This document shows, in pieces, positions 42,457 to 50,138 of a stretch of 64,000 bases of DNA (positions within the stretch are counted from its first letter, which is position 1; each line of letters opens with the position of its first letter). Location of the stretch: contig CANRNI010000003.1 of assembly GCA_947631945.1 (NCBI GenBank), positions 1-64,000 on the forward strand. Reading direction: 5' to 3'. The stretch is from an uncultured Clostridia bacterium. GTDB taxonomy: Bacteria > Bacillota > Clostridia > Oscillospirales > Acutalibacteraceae. Under the pieces are notes generated by a model, which was not told the DNA's origin, made no database searches, and saw only the letters and a program-made list of their open reading frames with translations. The translations under genes and the position numbers were made by a program.

Positions 42457-43056
42457 TCACATTGATCTTCTGCCTTCGATTGCTCTTGAAAGAGTAACCT
42501 CGTCCGCGTACTGTATATCCGTACCGACAGGTAATCCGAAAGCAATACGGGAAATTTTTATATCAAAGGGCTTGATAAGCTTGGCGAGATACATCGCCGT
42601 CGCCTCGCCCTCAATATCCGAATCGGTCGCTATTATAATCTCCTTAATTTCTCCGCCGCCTATTCTTGCGAGCAGTTCCTTGACGGTTAACTGTTCCGGG
42701 CCTATTCCGTCAAGAGGGGAGACGGCTCCGTGAAGAACGTGATAAACGCCGCCGAACTCCTTAGTTTTTTCAATGGCAATAAGACTTTGTGAATCCTCCA
42801 CCACGCATATAACCGAATGGTCGCGCTTTTCGTTTTTGCATATTGGACACAATTCATCTTCCGTAAGATTGCAGCAAAGCGCGCACTTATGTATTTTTTC
42901 GCAAGCCTCGTTTATAGCGTCCGATATCGCGGACGCTTCATCTTTCGGCAGACCTAAGATATAAAAAGCTATTCTCTGCGCTGTCTTTCTGCCTATTCCG
43001 GGCATTTTTTCAAACTGCTCGATAAGCCTTTGCAGCGGCACGGCGTTATACTGCAT
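42457..43056 (-). CDS. recR: recombination mediator RecR
   Basis: A 199-residue RecR: helix-hairpin-helix FEKMPGIGRKTAQRIAFYIL (about 15-34), a C4 zinc finger CALCCNLTEDELCPIC (about 56-71), and a Toprim domain with VVEDSQSLIAIEK (about 83-95) and ATDSDIEGEATAMYLA. It loads RecA with RecO. It follows ybaB by 1 bp, the standard dnaX-ybaB-recR operon. Confidence 0.97.
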   Translation of the reverse strand: MQYNAVPLQRLIEQFEKMPGIGRKTAQRIAFYILGLPKDEASAISDAINEACEKIHKCALCCNLTEDELCPICKNEKRDHSVICVVEDSQSLIAIEKTKEFGGVYHVLHGAVSPLDGIGPEQLTVKELLARIGGGEIKEIIIATDSDIEGEATAMYLAKLIKPFDIKISRIAFGLPVGTDIQYADEVTLSRAIEGRRSM

Positions 43057-43057
43057 C

Positions 43058-43399
43058 TCAGAACATTCCGCCCATTCCGGGGATATTCAGTCCGCCTGTA
43101 AGCTTACCCATTTCGGAATCCATTTTTTCATCGGCTTTTCTCATAGCTTCGTTAAGAGCCGCGAGAAGAAGATCCTCGAGCATATCTATATCCTCGGGGT
43201 CAACGACCTCGGGGTTCATTTTTATTGATTTTATTTCATGCTTGCCCGATACGGAAACCTCGACGGCTCCGCCGCCCGCGGACGCCGAAAATTCGGATTC
43301 TTCAACGGCGGACTGCGTTTTAGCCATTTCCTCCTGCATTTTCTGCAATTTCTGCATCATATTGCCGCCTTGATTGGCGTTAGGTATTCTTGCTTTCAT
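43058..43399 (-). CDS. YbaB/EbfC nucleoid-associated protein
   Basis: A 113-residue DNA-binding protein. NMMQKLQKMQEEMAKTQSAVEESEFSA (in part) forms the N-terminal helix and the middle VEVSVSGKHEIKSIKMNPEVVDPEDIDMLEDLL (in part) the family core. The C-terminal GGLNIPGMGGMF tail is typical of Firmicutes. It lies between dnaX and recR as usual. Confidence 0.95.
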   Translation of the reverse strand: MKARIPNANQGGNMMQKLQKMQEEMAKTQSAVEESEFSASAGGGAVEVSVSGKHEIKSIKMNPEVVDPEDIDMLEDLLLAALNEAMRKADEKMDSEMGKLTGGLNIPGMGGMF

Positions 43400-43419
43400 T
43401 TATAATTTCTCCTTTTATT

Positions 43420-45303
43420 TTATCCCAATCGTACCCTTAACTCTTTTCCGAATATTTTTTTTACCGACTCTTTAATATTTTTTTCTACCATTGGAAAAAT
43501 CATCGGCAAAACGTTTTTATATTCCTTAATAGTAAGAGTATTATCCGTAAGGGTGATTTTTGTACCCAAAAGATGTCCGATTATCGGCGGACAGTTTTTT
43601 TCTGCGTCGATTATGCAGTTTGTCCAAAGTCTCGCGGCGTCGGCGTCCGACACTGTATGTTCCGAAACGGGTTCTTCATCGAAAATCGGAGGTTCATTAT
43701 CAGAAAAGGGCGCGTTTTCATCAAATATCGGCTCGGCATCGGAGCTTTGCTCATTATCAAACGCCGGCTCGTCGTCAAAGATAGGTTCGTCGTCAAAAAC
43801 AGGCTGAACATCTTCCATTTTTTGTTCACCGTCAAATACGTGAAGTTCATCGGAAACAGGCTCGGAGCCGAAATCCGTGTCATTAAAGACAGACCGCGCG
43901 TCGAAAGCGGGTTCATCGTCAAAAATCGGCTCGGAATCTTCAGACCGCTTTTCTCCGTCAAATACCTGCTCTTCAAAAAAGTCGTTTTTATATTCGCCGC
44001 TGTCGTCCTCAAACTCAATGCCGCTTAAATCTATATTTTTAACCGTCTTCGCAGGACTATCCGGTTTTACGGCGTTATCGCTTTTTTCTTGATGCATCTG
44101 CTCGCTGTCCGAGCTGTGTTCGTTTTGCGTTTTTATTCGCGCGGCAGAGCTTTTTTCCAAATATTTTACTTTTTCTTCAAGCTCCGCGATTCTTGAGAAA
44201 AGCGACGAAACGTCGGTAGATGCTTCGGGAGAGCAAATTTTTATCATTGCCATTTCCGTCTCAACTCTTCTGTTTTGCGTTACCTTTATAGAAGCGATTG
44301 CGGACGAGAGTATGTTCATAATACTTAGAATTTCTTCCGTGGTAAATCTTTCGGAAAGTATCTTTAAATCCGAAAGCTCCTCATTTGTGCATACGAGTAT
44401 ATTTTCCGGATTTTTCACCGATTTTATTATCAAAAGACTTCTGAAATGATTTGTAAGCTCGGTGCAAAGTCTTTCGGTATCGCATGAGGAATTATGAAGC
44501 TCGTCTACTATAGAAAGCGCCTTTGACGCGTCCTTATTTACAAATGCGTCCGAAAGCGCGAAAAGATAGTCCTTGCTCATAATTCCGGCGGCGTCGGTAA
44601 CGACCCTGACGGTAACGTTTTCTGAAATGCTCAGGCACCTGTCAAAGAGGGATAGCGCGTCTCTCATGCCGCCGTCGGCTATCCGCGCTATAAGCGCCGC
44701 CGCTTCATCGTCTATTAAAGCGTTTTCATTTTCGGCGACAAATTTCAGTCTTGAAACTATCGCGTCAACGGAAATCCGCCTGAAATCGAATCTCTGACAT
44801 CTTGAAAGAATGGTGGACGGAAGCTTTTGTACCTCTGTTGTAGCAAGAATAAAGACGATATGCGCGGGTGGCTCCTCAAGCGTTTTGAGCAGCGCGTTGA
44901 ACGCTTCTATCGTCAGCATATGGACTTCATCTATAATATAAACTCTGTATTTTGCCTGCGCGGGAGTAAAAGCCGACTCTTCGCGCAAAGCCCTGATATC
45001 GTCAATGCCTCTGTTGCTCGCCGCATCTATTTCAACAACGTCGAGCACAGAGCCGTTATCTATGCCTTTGCATATTTCACATTCGTTGCATGGATTGCCG
45101 TTTATAGGGTGCAGACAGTTTATCGCCTTTGAAAGAATTTTAGCGCACGAAGTCTTGCCCGTACCTCTTGAGCCTGTAAAAAGGTAAGCATGGGCAAGTC
45201 TGTTATCCTTTACTTCGTTCATCAAAGTTTCCGTAATATGGGGCTGACCCGAAACATCAAAAAATGTTTTCGGACGCCATTTTCTGTATAATACCCTATA
45301 CAA
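43420..45303 (-). CDS. dnaX: DNA polymerase III subunits gamma/tau
   Basis: A 627-residue clamp-loader ATPase. YRVLYRKWRPKTFFDVSGQ opens the protein, Walker A is FTGSRGTGKTSCAK (about 41-54), a four-Cys zinc module is CLHPINGNPCNECEIC (about 63-78), Walker B is VYIIDEVHML and sensor 1 is ILATTEVQKLPSTILSRCQRF. Domain III lies at about 235-370. Residues of about 425-555 form a highly acidic linker of repeated EPIFD/EPAFD-type units, then the tau C-terminal domain. TTG 45303 is chosen because CGGGAGC lies 8 bases upstream and residues before it would lie in the SRP RNA. No terminator separates it from the SRP RNA. Confidence 0.93.
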   Translation of the reverse strand: MYRVLYRKWRPKTFFDVSGQPHITETLMNEVKDNRLAHAYLFTGSRGTGKTSCAKILSKAINCLHPINGNPCNECEICKGIDNGSVLDVVEIDAASNRGIDDIRALREESAFTPAQAKYRVYIIDEVHMLTIEAFNALLKTLEEPPAHIVFILATTEVQKLPSTILSRCQRFDFRRISVDAIVSRLKFVAENENALIDDEAAALIARIADGGMRDALSLFDRCLSISENVTVRVVTDAAGIMSKDYLFALSDAFVNKDASKALSIVDELHNSSCDTERLCTELTNHFRSLLIIKSVKNPENILVCTNEELSDLKILSERFTTEEILSIMNILSSAIASIKVTQNRRVETEMAMIKICSPEASTDVSSLFSRIAELEEKVKYLEKSSAARIKTQNEHSSDSEQMHQEKSDNAVKPDSPAKTVKNIDLSGIEFEDDSGEYKNDFFEEQVFDGEKRSEDSEPIFDDEPAFDARSVFNDTDFGSEPVSDELHVFDGEQKMEDVQPVFDDEPIFDDEPAFDNEQSSDAEPIFDENAPFSDNEPPIFDEEPVSEHTVSDADAARLWTNCIIDAEKNCPPIIGHLLGTKITLTDNTLTIKEYKNVLPMIFPMVEKNIKESVKKIFGKELRVRLG

Positions 45304-45333
45304 ATTATATTGCTCCCGAAAATTGAGTACAAT

Positions 45334-45476
45334 AAAGTCCAACCTCGGTCACACGGCGCGCAGGCGAACTGTATCGCACGGGCATACCGCTTAATGCTGC
45401 TCGGTTCCCCGCCTGACATGGTTCACGGCGCTCCGCCGCACAGGACCAACACGCCGCATGACAGAAATTGGACTTT
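45334..45476 (-). ncRNA. ffs: signal recognition particle RNA (4.5S/scRNA type)
   Basis: The minus strand holds the SRP helix 8 core GUCAGGCGGGGAACCGAGC followed by AGC: a GGAA tetraloop closed by CGG/CCG and bordered by the symmetric CAGG and AGCAGC elements (45396-45417). The ends AAAGTCCAA (45468-45476, read inversely) and TTGGACTTT (45334-45342) pair and define about 143 nt. Its place before dnaX matches the Bacillus scr-dnaX order. A strong promoter precedes it at 45493-45521. Ffh is encoded at 7934-9292. Exact ends are inferred from the terminal helix. Confidence 0.9.
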
Positions 45477-45492
45477 ACAATTTACGCGTATC

Positions 45493-45521
45493 ATTATAAT
45501 ATATATTTTTCAAAAAGGCAA
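45493..45521 (-). promoter_or_regulatory. promoter of the SRP RNA (and dnaX operon)
   Basis: TTGCCT (45516-45521), a 17-bp spacer and TATAAT (45493-45498) on the minus strand, 17 bp before the mapped 5' end of the RNA. Confidence 0.8.
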
Positions 45522-45554
45522 TAGGAAAATGAAAAAATTTTTAAAAATTATGTA

Positions 45555-45572
45555 CCCTTCGCTTCCGAAGGG
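45555..45572 (-). terminator. terminator after the Asn/Gln-rich micro-gene
   Basis: CCCTTCG-CTTC-CGAAGGG stem-loop just after the stop at 45581, with ATAATTTTTAAAAATTTTTT behind it on the minus strand. Confidence 0.7.
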
Positions 45573-45580
45573 CGTAAAAA

Positions 45581-45751
45581 TTAATAATTGTCGTTGTTAT
45601 TGTTTCTGCTGTTCTGAGAATCCTTGTTATTTTTATTCTGATTGTTCTGATTATTGTTCTGATTGCTATTCTGGTTGTTGTTCTGACTGTTGTTCTGGTT
45701 GTTGTTCTGATTTGAATTCTTGTTTGAATTCTGGTTGTTGTTCTTAGCCAT
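45581..45751 (-). CDS. 56-residue Asn/Gln-rich micro-protein
   Basis: A short gene hidden on the minus strand, MAKNNNQNSNKNSNQNNNQN and so on: nearly all Asn and Gln with a few Ser and Lys, ending NNNNDNY. AGAAAGG lies 9 bases before ATG 45751 (an ATG at 45760 overlaps the ribosome site). A terminator follows, and the next transcription unit is the SRP RNA. No domain is recognised. Asn/Gln richness recalls small spore proteins and prion-like segments, neither of which can be shown. The opposite-strand Cys/Ser-rich frame here is an artefact. Confidence 0.6.
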   Translation of the reverse strand: MAKNNNQNSNKNSNQNNNQNNSQNNNQNSNQNNNQNNQNKNNKDSQNSRNNNNDNY

Positions 45752-45822
45752 TTCTGACATCCTTTCTGATTTTAGTGTTAATATTATTTGTAATACTTTT
45801 GATTCTATTCAAAAAACATTTT

Positions 45823-45995
45823 AGGCAATACCGCATAATTATTGTCGTGCAGATGTGCCATGAGATTTTTCGTCAGATTGACAAAAGTGACGCAGGAATA
45901 CTGACGTATTTTAAGGAGCTTTTGGCAAAAATGACGGAAAATATCGGTACAGATGCGCGGCAAAGGCGGCAGCCGCTAATTATGCGGTATTGCCT
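45823..45995. repeat. MITE-like palindromic repeat, 173-bp long form (copy A)
   Basis: Perfect 19-bp terminal inverted repeats: AGGCAATACCGCATAATTA (45823-45841) and TAATTATGCGGTATTGCCT (45977-45995). TT flanks both sides. A 100-bp interior module is bordered by CAGATGTGC and CAGATGCGC, and is missing from the 73-bp forms. Its arms are also self-complementary (TTGACAAAAG with CTTTTGGCAA). It lies in the gap between the micro-gene and the GPH symporter, the rest of which (45752-46092) is AT-rich. Confidence 0.93.
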
Positions 45996-46092
45996 TTATA
46001 AAAAAATATACATTTTTTGTTTTTATATATTGTAATTTTTTGAACAATGTGATAAAATTATTAACATATTATCAGAAAGACAAGGTGATTTA

Positions 46093-47625
46093 ATGAGTAA
46101 AATCAACGACATTAAACTGCTGCATACGCTTTTCGGCACTACGCCGGGTAAAGGCGTTCAGCCGAAAGAAGCCGTTGCATACGGAATAGCGGGCTTCGGT
46201 CAGAATTTTATATGTACAATTATCGGTTCATATCTTACGATATTTTTAACCGACGCGCTGCTTTTCGGCTCAAAGGACTTTATGTTGGGAAGCGTTTCGG
46301 GTACTATGTCCGTCGCGTTTCTTATGCTCGGCGTCCGTGTATTTGACGCTTTCAACGACCCTATCATGGGCTCAATTGTTGACAGGACCCGCACAAAATG
46401 GGGTAAATGCAGACCGTATCTTAAATGGATGGCGATTCCAATAGGAATTATGACGCTTTTGTGCTTTTTGCCCGTATTCAAGGCAAAATCGGTTGGCGCT
46501 TTTATCGGTATAGCTTGCATATATACTGTCTGGTCGGTAGTTTATACGGTTGCGGACGTTCCATATTGGGGACTCTCCACTTGCATGACGAACGATACGG
46601 AGGTAAGAGGAAAGATTCTTACTATTGTAAGGCTTATATGTACTCTCGGAGCCGGTATCGTTACCGTTTTCGTACCTATCATTACATCAGGGGTTACTTC
46701 AAAATATAAAGACGCGGCCGGCGTTGTAAAGCCCGAATTTATATATGATAACGCAAATACGTTAAAATGGACTTACTTTATATGCGCCCTCGTTTTGGTA
46801 GTAGTAGCCATGCCCATGTTCTTCTACGGATTTAGGAATACAAAGGAGCGCTTTACCGCTACCGATAATCCTCCCTCGCTTGGACATAACCTGGTTCTGT
46901 TATTCAAAAACAAGGAATTATTGCTTGTCGTTCTGTCGGGTATATTAGGCGGCGCGAGAATGGTTTATACATATACGGGCGGTTTGTACTTTGCAAAATA
47001 CGTACTTAACAATGAGGGATTATATTCTCTTATAACGCTTCTTGTTGTTCCGGGCGGTCTTGTCGCTTCAATTCTCGTTCCATGGATGTCTAAAAAGTTT
47101 ACTAAAAAATGGGCATACATAATCATTCATCTTTTCGGCGCGGTAGTTATGTTTGTTATGTACTTTGTAGGCTATGACGCTCCTTGGAAGCTTATTGTCT
47201 GCGCGGTGGGACTTGTTCTTCTCGGACTTCCTCAGGGCGTAAACAACATCATTACTTACGCTATGATAGGCGATACCGTTGACTATCTTGAATGGAAAAC
47301 GGGTGAAAGAGGCGAGGGAATATGCTTCGCGATGCAGACTCTTATTAATAAAATCGGTATGGCTGTAGGCGCTTTCGTAGGCGTTGTAGCATATTATGCG
47401 GCCGGAATCAACCCCGACGCGGCAAACGGCATTTATATTACCGAGGGCGGTAAAACGCTCCTGTGGAATATGCTTGTCCTCTCGGGCGCCGTAAGTATGT
47501 TCCTTACCTGCGTTCCTATGTTCTTCTACACAATAACGGAAAAGAAACAGAAGAAGATGGTCGAGGAAGTCGCGGCAAGAAAAATTGCCGAAGGCAAATC
47601 CGTAGAGGTTGAAACAGCGGAGTAA
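46093..47625 (+). CDS. GPH-family (MelB-like) sugar:cation symporter
   Basis: A 510-residue major-facilitator-type transporter with twelve predicted helices. AYGIAGFGQNFICTIIGSYL (about 29-48) opens TM1, the GPH cytoplasmic motif FDAFNDPIMGSIVDRTRTKWGKCRPYL (in part, about 79-105) is clear, and TYAMIGDTVDYLEWKTGERGEG (in part) marks the loop between TM10 and TM11. The family imports glycosides, pentosides or hexuronides with Na+ or H+. Substrate unknown. The C-terminus is Lys/Glu-rich. GGTGATTTA precedes the ATG. Single gene, ended by a terminator. Confidence 0.92.
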   Translation: MSKINDIKLLHTLFGTTPGKGVQPKEAVAYGIAGFGQNFICTIIGSYLTIFLTDALLFGSKDFMLGSVSGTMSVAFLMLGVRVFDAFNDPIMGSIVDRTRTKWGKCRPYLKWMAIPIGIMTLLCFLPVFKAKSVGAFIGIACIYTVWSVVYTVADVPYWGLSTCMTNDTEVRGKILTIVRLICTLGAGIVTVFVPIITSGVTSKYKDAAGVVKPEFIYDNANTLKWTYFICALVLVVVAMPMFFYGFRNTKERFTATDNPPSLGHNLVLLFKNKELLLVVLSGILGGARMVYTYTGGLYFAKYVLNNEGLYSLITLLVVPGGLVASILVPWMSKKFTKKWAYIIIHLFGAVVMFVMYFVGYDAPWKLIVCAVGLVLLGLPQGVNNIITYAMIGDTVDYLEWKTGERGEGICFAMQTLINKIGMAVGAFVGVVAYYAAGINPDAANGIYITEGGKTLLWNMLVLSGAVSMFLTCVPMFFYTITEKKQKKMVEEVAARKIAEGKSVEVETAE

Positions 47626-47650
47626 AAATTTTTTGTAATTATTTCAACAG

Positions 47651-47688
47651 TGCGGTCGGACAGTCTAAAGGTTCGACCGCAGTTTTTT
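47651..47688 (+). terminator. terminator after the GPH symporter
   Basis: TGCGGTCG (47651-47658) pairs with CGACCGCA (47674-47681), followed by GTTTTTT. Confidence 0.8.
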
Positions 47689-47768
47689 CCGTCATTGATA
47701 GGAAAGTCTTTCGCAGTTTAAGTCGTTTATATAAAGCGAGAAAAAAATAAAAAAATTAAAAAAATGTC

Positions 47769-47797
47769 TTGACAAAATACTTGTTTTACTATATAAT
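47769..47797 (+). promoter_or_regulatory. promoter of the tRNA-Met/tRNA-Glu unit
   Basis: Consensus TTGACA (47769-47774), 17-bp spacer, consensus TATAAT (47792-47797). A small hairpin CGCTTG/CAAGCG (47804-47822) follows just before the first tRNA. Confidence 0.9.
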
Positions 47798-47829
47798 AAC
47801 ATACGCTTGCTAAAGACAAGCGTTCACAA

Positions 47830-47906
47830 GGCGGCGTAGCTCAGTTGGCTAGAGCATTCGGTTCATACCCGACAGGTCATTGGTTCAAATCCAACCGCCG
47901 CTACCA
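47830..47906 (+). tRNA. tRNA-Met (CAT), elongator type
   Basis: A full 77-nt cloverleaf including CCA: GGCGGCG/CGCCGCT acceptor, D-arm GCTCAGTTGGCTAGAGC, anticodon stem TCGG-TTCATAC-CCGA with CAT, and T-arm TTGGTTCAAATCCAA. It lacks the initiator-type anticodon stem. A CAT tRNA could also be lysidine-modified tRNA-Ile2, but that is less likely here. Confidence 0.9.
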
Positions 47907-47940
47907 TTGGCGGCTTTTCCGAAAAGCTGCCGTTAAATAA

Positions 47941-48015
47941 GGCCCGGTGGTCAAGCGGCTAAGACACCGCCCTTTCACGGCGGTAACACGAGTTCGATTC
48001 TCGTCCGGGTCACCA
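47941..48015 (+). tRNA. tRNA-Glu (TTC)
   Basis: A 75-nt cloverleaf including CCA: acceptor GGCCCGG/CCGGGTC, anticodon stem CCGCC-CTTTCAC-GGCGG with anticodon TTC, and T-arm ACGAGTTCGATTCTCGT. It is co-transcribed with tRNA-Met 35 bp upstream. Confidence 0.95.
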
Positions 48016-48016
48016 T

Positions 48017-48045
48017 AAAAGCCACAAGAGGTCTTGCGGCTTTTA
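48017..48045 (+). terminator. terminator of the tRNA unit
   Basis: AAAAGCC-A-CAAGA pairs with TCTTG-C-GGCTTTT over a two-base loop, followed by ATTT, directly after the tRNA-Glu CCA. Confidence 0.8.
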
Positions 48046-48116
48046 TTTAATGCCTGCGGCACAAAACGCTTTTATTTTGCAGGCATACTCCATTTTTCCC
48101 ACAGGTGTCTTTTATT

Positions 48117-48902
48117 ATGGTTTACGGCGCGGCAGCCGGCGATATTGCCGGTTCAAGATTTGAATTTAACAATATAAAAACAAAGGAGTTTGAAATATTT
48201 CACAGCAGATGCTTTTTCACTGACGATACTGTTATGACGTTAGCGGTCGCGATGGCTTGCCGTGAATATAAAATACATAAAAGTTTAAGATTGTTTAAGG
48301 AACAGCTTATAGATGAAATGCATCTTCTGGGTAAGATGTATCCATATGCGGGTTACGGCGGGAATTTTTCCGTATGGCTGTCAACAAAGAGCAGAAAGCC
48401 TTATAACAGTTGGGGAAACGGTTCAGCTATGAGAGTTTCTCCAACTGCGTATTTTACCGATTCGCTTGAAGAAACCTTAGCCCTCGCAAAAGCGTCGGCG
48501 GAAGTTACTCATAATCACCCTAAAGGTATCGAGGGCGCTCAGGCTGCGGCAGGCTGCGTCTATATGGCGTTAAACGGAGCATCAAAGGATGAAATCAGGA
48601 GTTTTATAAACGATAATTATTATAAGCTCGATTTTACAATTGATGAAATACGCCCTGTGTATACGTTTGACGTAAGCTGTCAAGGCACCGTACCGCAAGC
48701 GATTGAATGTTTTCTTGAAAGCACAGGCTTTGAGGATACTATACGAAACGCGGTTTCAATAGGCGGCGACTGTGACACGTCTGCGTGCATCGCGGGAAGT
48801 ATAGCCGAGGCTTTTTACGGCATAGATGATAAAACAAAAAACAAGGTTTTATCATATCTTGACGAATATCTGAAAGAGAAAATAATTAAACTGAATGAAT
48901 AA
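48117..48902 (+). CDS. ADP-ribosylglycohydrolase family protein
   Basis: A 261-residue DraG-like hydrolase expected to remove ADP-ribose from proteins or other acceptors. MVYGAAAGDIAGSRFEF opens the protein, the metal site FTDDTVMTLAVA lies at about 40-51, and the C-terminal metal motif GGDCDTSACIAGSIAEAFYG (about 217-236) is intact. ATG 48117 is preferred to GTG 48105, since AGGTG lies 9 bases before 48117 and the family starts there. It stands alone behind the tRNA unit. A PARP-fold-like protein lies at 38564, but with no link. Confidence 0.9.
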   Translation: MVYGAAAGDIAGSRFEFNNIKTKEFEIFHSRCFFTDDTVMTLAVAMACREYKIHKSLRLFKEQLIDEMHLLGKMYPYAGYGGNFSVWLSTKSRKPYNSWGNGSAMRVSPTAYFTDSLEETLALAKASAEVTHNHPKGIEGAQAAAGCVYMALNGASKDEIRSFINDNYYKLDFTIDEIRPVYTFDVSCQGTVPQAIECFLESTGFEDTIRNAVSIGGDCDTSACIAGSIAEAFYGIDDKTKNKVLSYLDEYLKEKIIKLNE

Positions 48903-48942
48903 AAATCACAGAAAATAAATAATAACCTGAAATAACATACGC

Positions 48943-48960
48943 TTACTGTGCGTTATTGCC
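48943..48960. repeat. possible end of a decayed MITE-like repeat (copy G)
   Basis: TTACTGTGCGTTATTGCC matches 14 of 18 positions of the family right end TAATTATGCGGTATTGCC. No left half is recognisable, so chance is possible. Confidence 0.25.
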
Positions 48961-48994
48961 ATAACTTTTTTTCTTTAACGGCAGGAATCAAAAA

Positions 48995-49035
48995 AAAGAC
49001 TTCCAAGGACAAATAAGTCCGAACGGAAGTCTTTT
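48995..49035 (-). terminator. terminator after pfkA
   Basis: AAAGACTTCC pairs with GGAAGTCTTT, with an inner GGAC/GTCC stem. On the minus strand eight T follow. It may also stop transcripts from the + strand gene. Confidence 0.85.
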
Positions 49036-49066
49036 AAATTTTCTAATTTGAAAGTTATAATAGATT

Positions 49067-50041
49067 TTAAATTGATATTTCAAGAGCGGTTCTGTAAAGG
49101 TCGAGATTTATCGACTTCTTCATATTAAGAGCCTCATATATATCGTAGTCGAGCACTTGCTCTTTCTGCATTGCAACCACTCTGTTGCCAATACCTTTCA
49201 TGAGAAGATGAACCGCGTAGTTACCCATCTGGCTGCCCACGAGCCTGTCACGAAGCGACGGGGAGCCTCCGCGCTGAACATGACCGAGAATCGTGGCTCT
49301 GCTCTCAACGCCTGTCTTTTCTTCAATATGCTTCGCGAGCGTCGCTACACCGCCGATTTTCTCCGAAACGCCCTCGGCTACTATTATAATAAAATGCTTT
49401 TTATCGGTTTTCTGGGTTCTCTTCATTCTCTCTATAACGTCTTTTTCTATATCAAATTCAATTTCCGGAATAAGAATCGAAGTGGCGCCTATGGCTATGC
49501 CGGAGTTCAGAGCGATATAGCCCGCTCTTCTGCCCATAACCTCGACTACGGAGCAACGGTCATGCGATTCCGTTGTATCGCGGATTCTGTCAACCATATC
49601 CATTACTGTGTTCATTGCGGTGTCATAGCCTATTGTGTAATCGCAGCAGGCTATATCATTGTCTATTGTTCCGGGAACGCCTATACAGGGAACTCCCTTA
49701 AGAGAAAGGTCTCTCGCTCCTCTGAAAGAACCGTCGCCGCCTATTATAACTATACCCTCAATACCGTTTTCCTTGCAGACGTCGAGAGCTTTCCGCATTC
49801 CCTCTTCCGTCTTAAATTCGGGACTTCTTGCGGAATAAAGCATAGTTCCGCCCCTATGTATGATATCGGAAACAGTGCGCAGATTCATTTCGTACATATC
49901 GCCGTTCATAAGACCGTTATAGCCCCTGCGGATTCCAAGCACTTTCATGCCGTTTTCACAGCCTGTTCTGACAACGGCTCTTATAGCCGCGTTCATTCCC
50001 GGCGCGTCTCCGCCGCTTGTAAGTACAGCTATTGTTTTCAT
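49067..50041 (-). CDS. pfkA: ATP-dependent 6-phosphofructokinase
   Basis: A 324-residue PfkA, the committed step of glycolysis. ATP site TSGGDAPGMNAAIRAVVR (about 8-25), RRGYNGL, GGDGSFRGA (about 102-110), substrate and catalytic stretch PGTIDNDIACCDYTIGYDTA (about 124-143; catalytic Asp in TIDND), and GHVQRGGSPS near 245. The G in GGDGS, rather than K, is typical of ATP-dependent enzymes. ATG 50041 is used, while an ATG at 50059 overlaps the GGAGG site. dnaE lies upstream on the same strand, a common Firmicutes neighbour. Confidence 0.96.
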   Translation of the reverse strand: MKTIAVLTSGGDAPGMNAAIRAVVRTGCENGMKVLGIRRGYNGLMNGDMYEMNLRTVSDIIHRGGTMLYSARSPEFKTEEGMRKALDVCKENGIEGIVIIGGDGSFRGARDLSLKGVPCIGVPGTIDNDIACCDYTIGYDTAMNTVMDMVDRIRDTTESHDRCSVVEVMGRRAGYIALNSGIAIGATSILIPEIEFDIEKDVIERMKRTQKTDKKHFIIIVAEGVSEKIGGVATLAKHIEEKTGVESRATILGHVQRGGSPSLRDRLVGSQMGNYAVHLLMKGIGNRVVAMQKEQVLDYDIYEALNMKKSINLDLYRTALEISI

Positions 50042-50076
50042 AAGAGTCAGTACCTCCATAATAATTATACTATAAT

Positions 50077-50105
50077 ATAATAATAAGATAAGAAATTTTA
50101 GTCAA
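50077..50105 (-). promoter_or_regulatory. promoter of pfkA
   Basis: TTGACT (50100-50105), 17-bp spacer, TATTAT (50077-50082) on the minus strand in the gap after dnaE. Confidence 0.65.
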
Positions 50106-50138
50106 TGTGGTTTTTTGTCAAACTTTTACACGGTTTTA

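Noticed and set aside
41624-42733. 369-codon open frame antisense to the FGGY kinase and recR
   Set aside because: Low-complexity shadow of two real genes. No start signals and no domain.
45531-45747. Cys/Ser-rich open frame on the + strand (SDCCSGCC repeats)
   Set aside because: It is the complement of the Asn/Gln codons of the minus-strand micro-gene, has no ribosome site, and starts in the SRP RNA promoter region.
49157-50080. 307-codon open frame antisense to pfkA
   Set aside because: pfkA carries all catalytic motifs. The frame is a codon-bias shadow.
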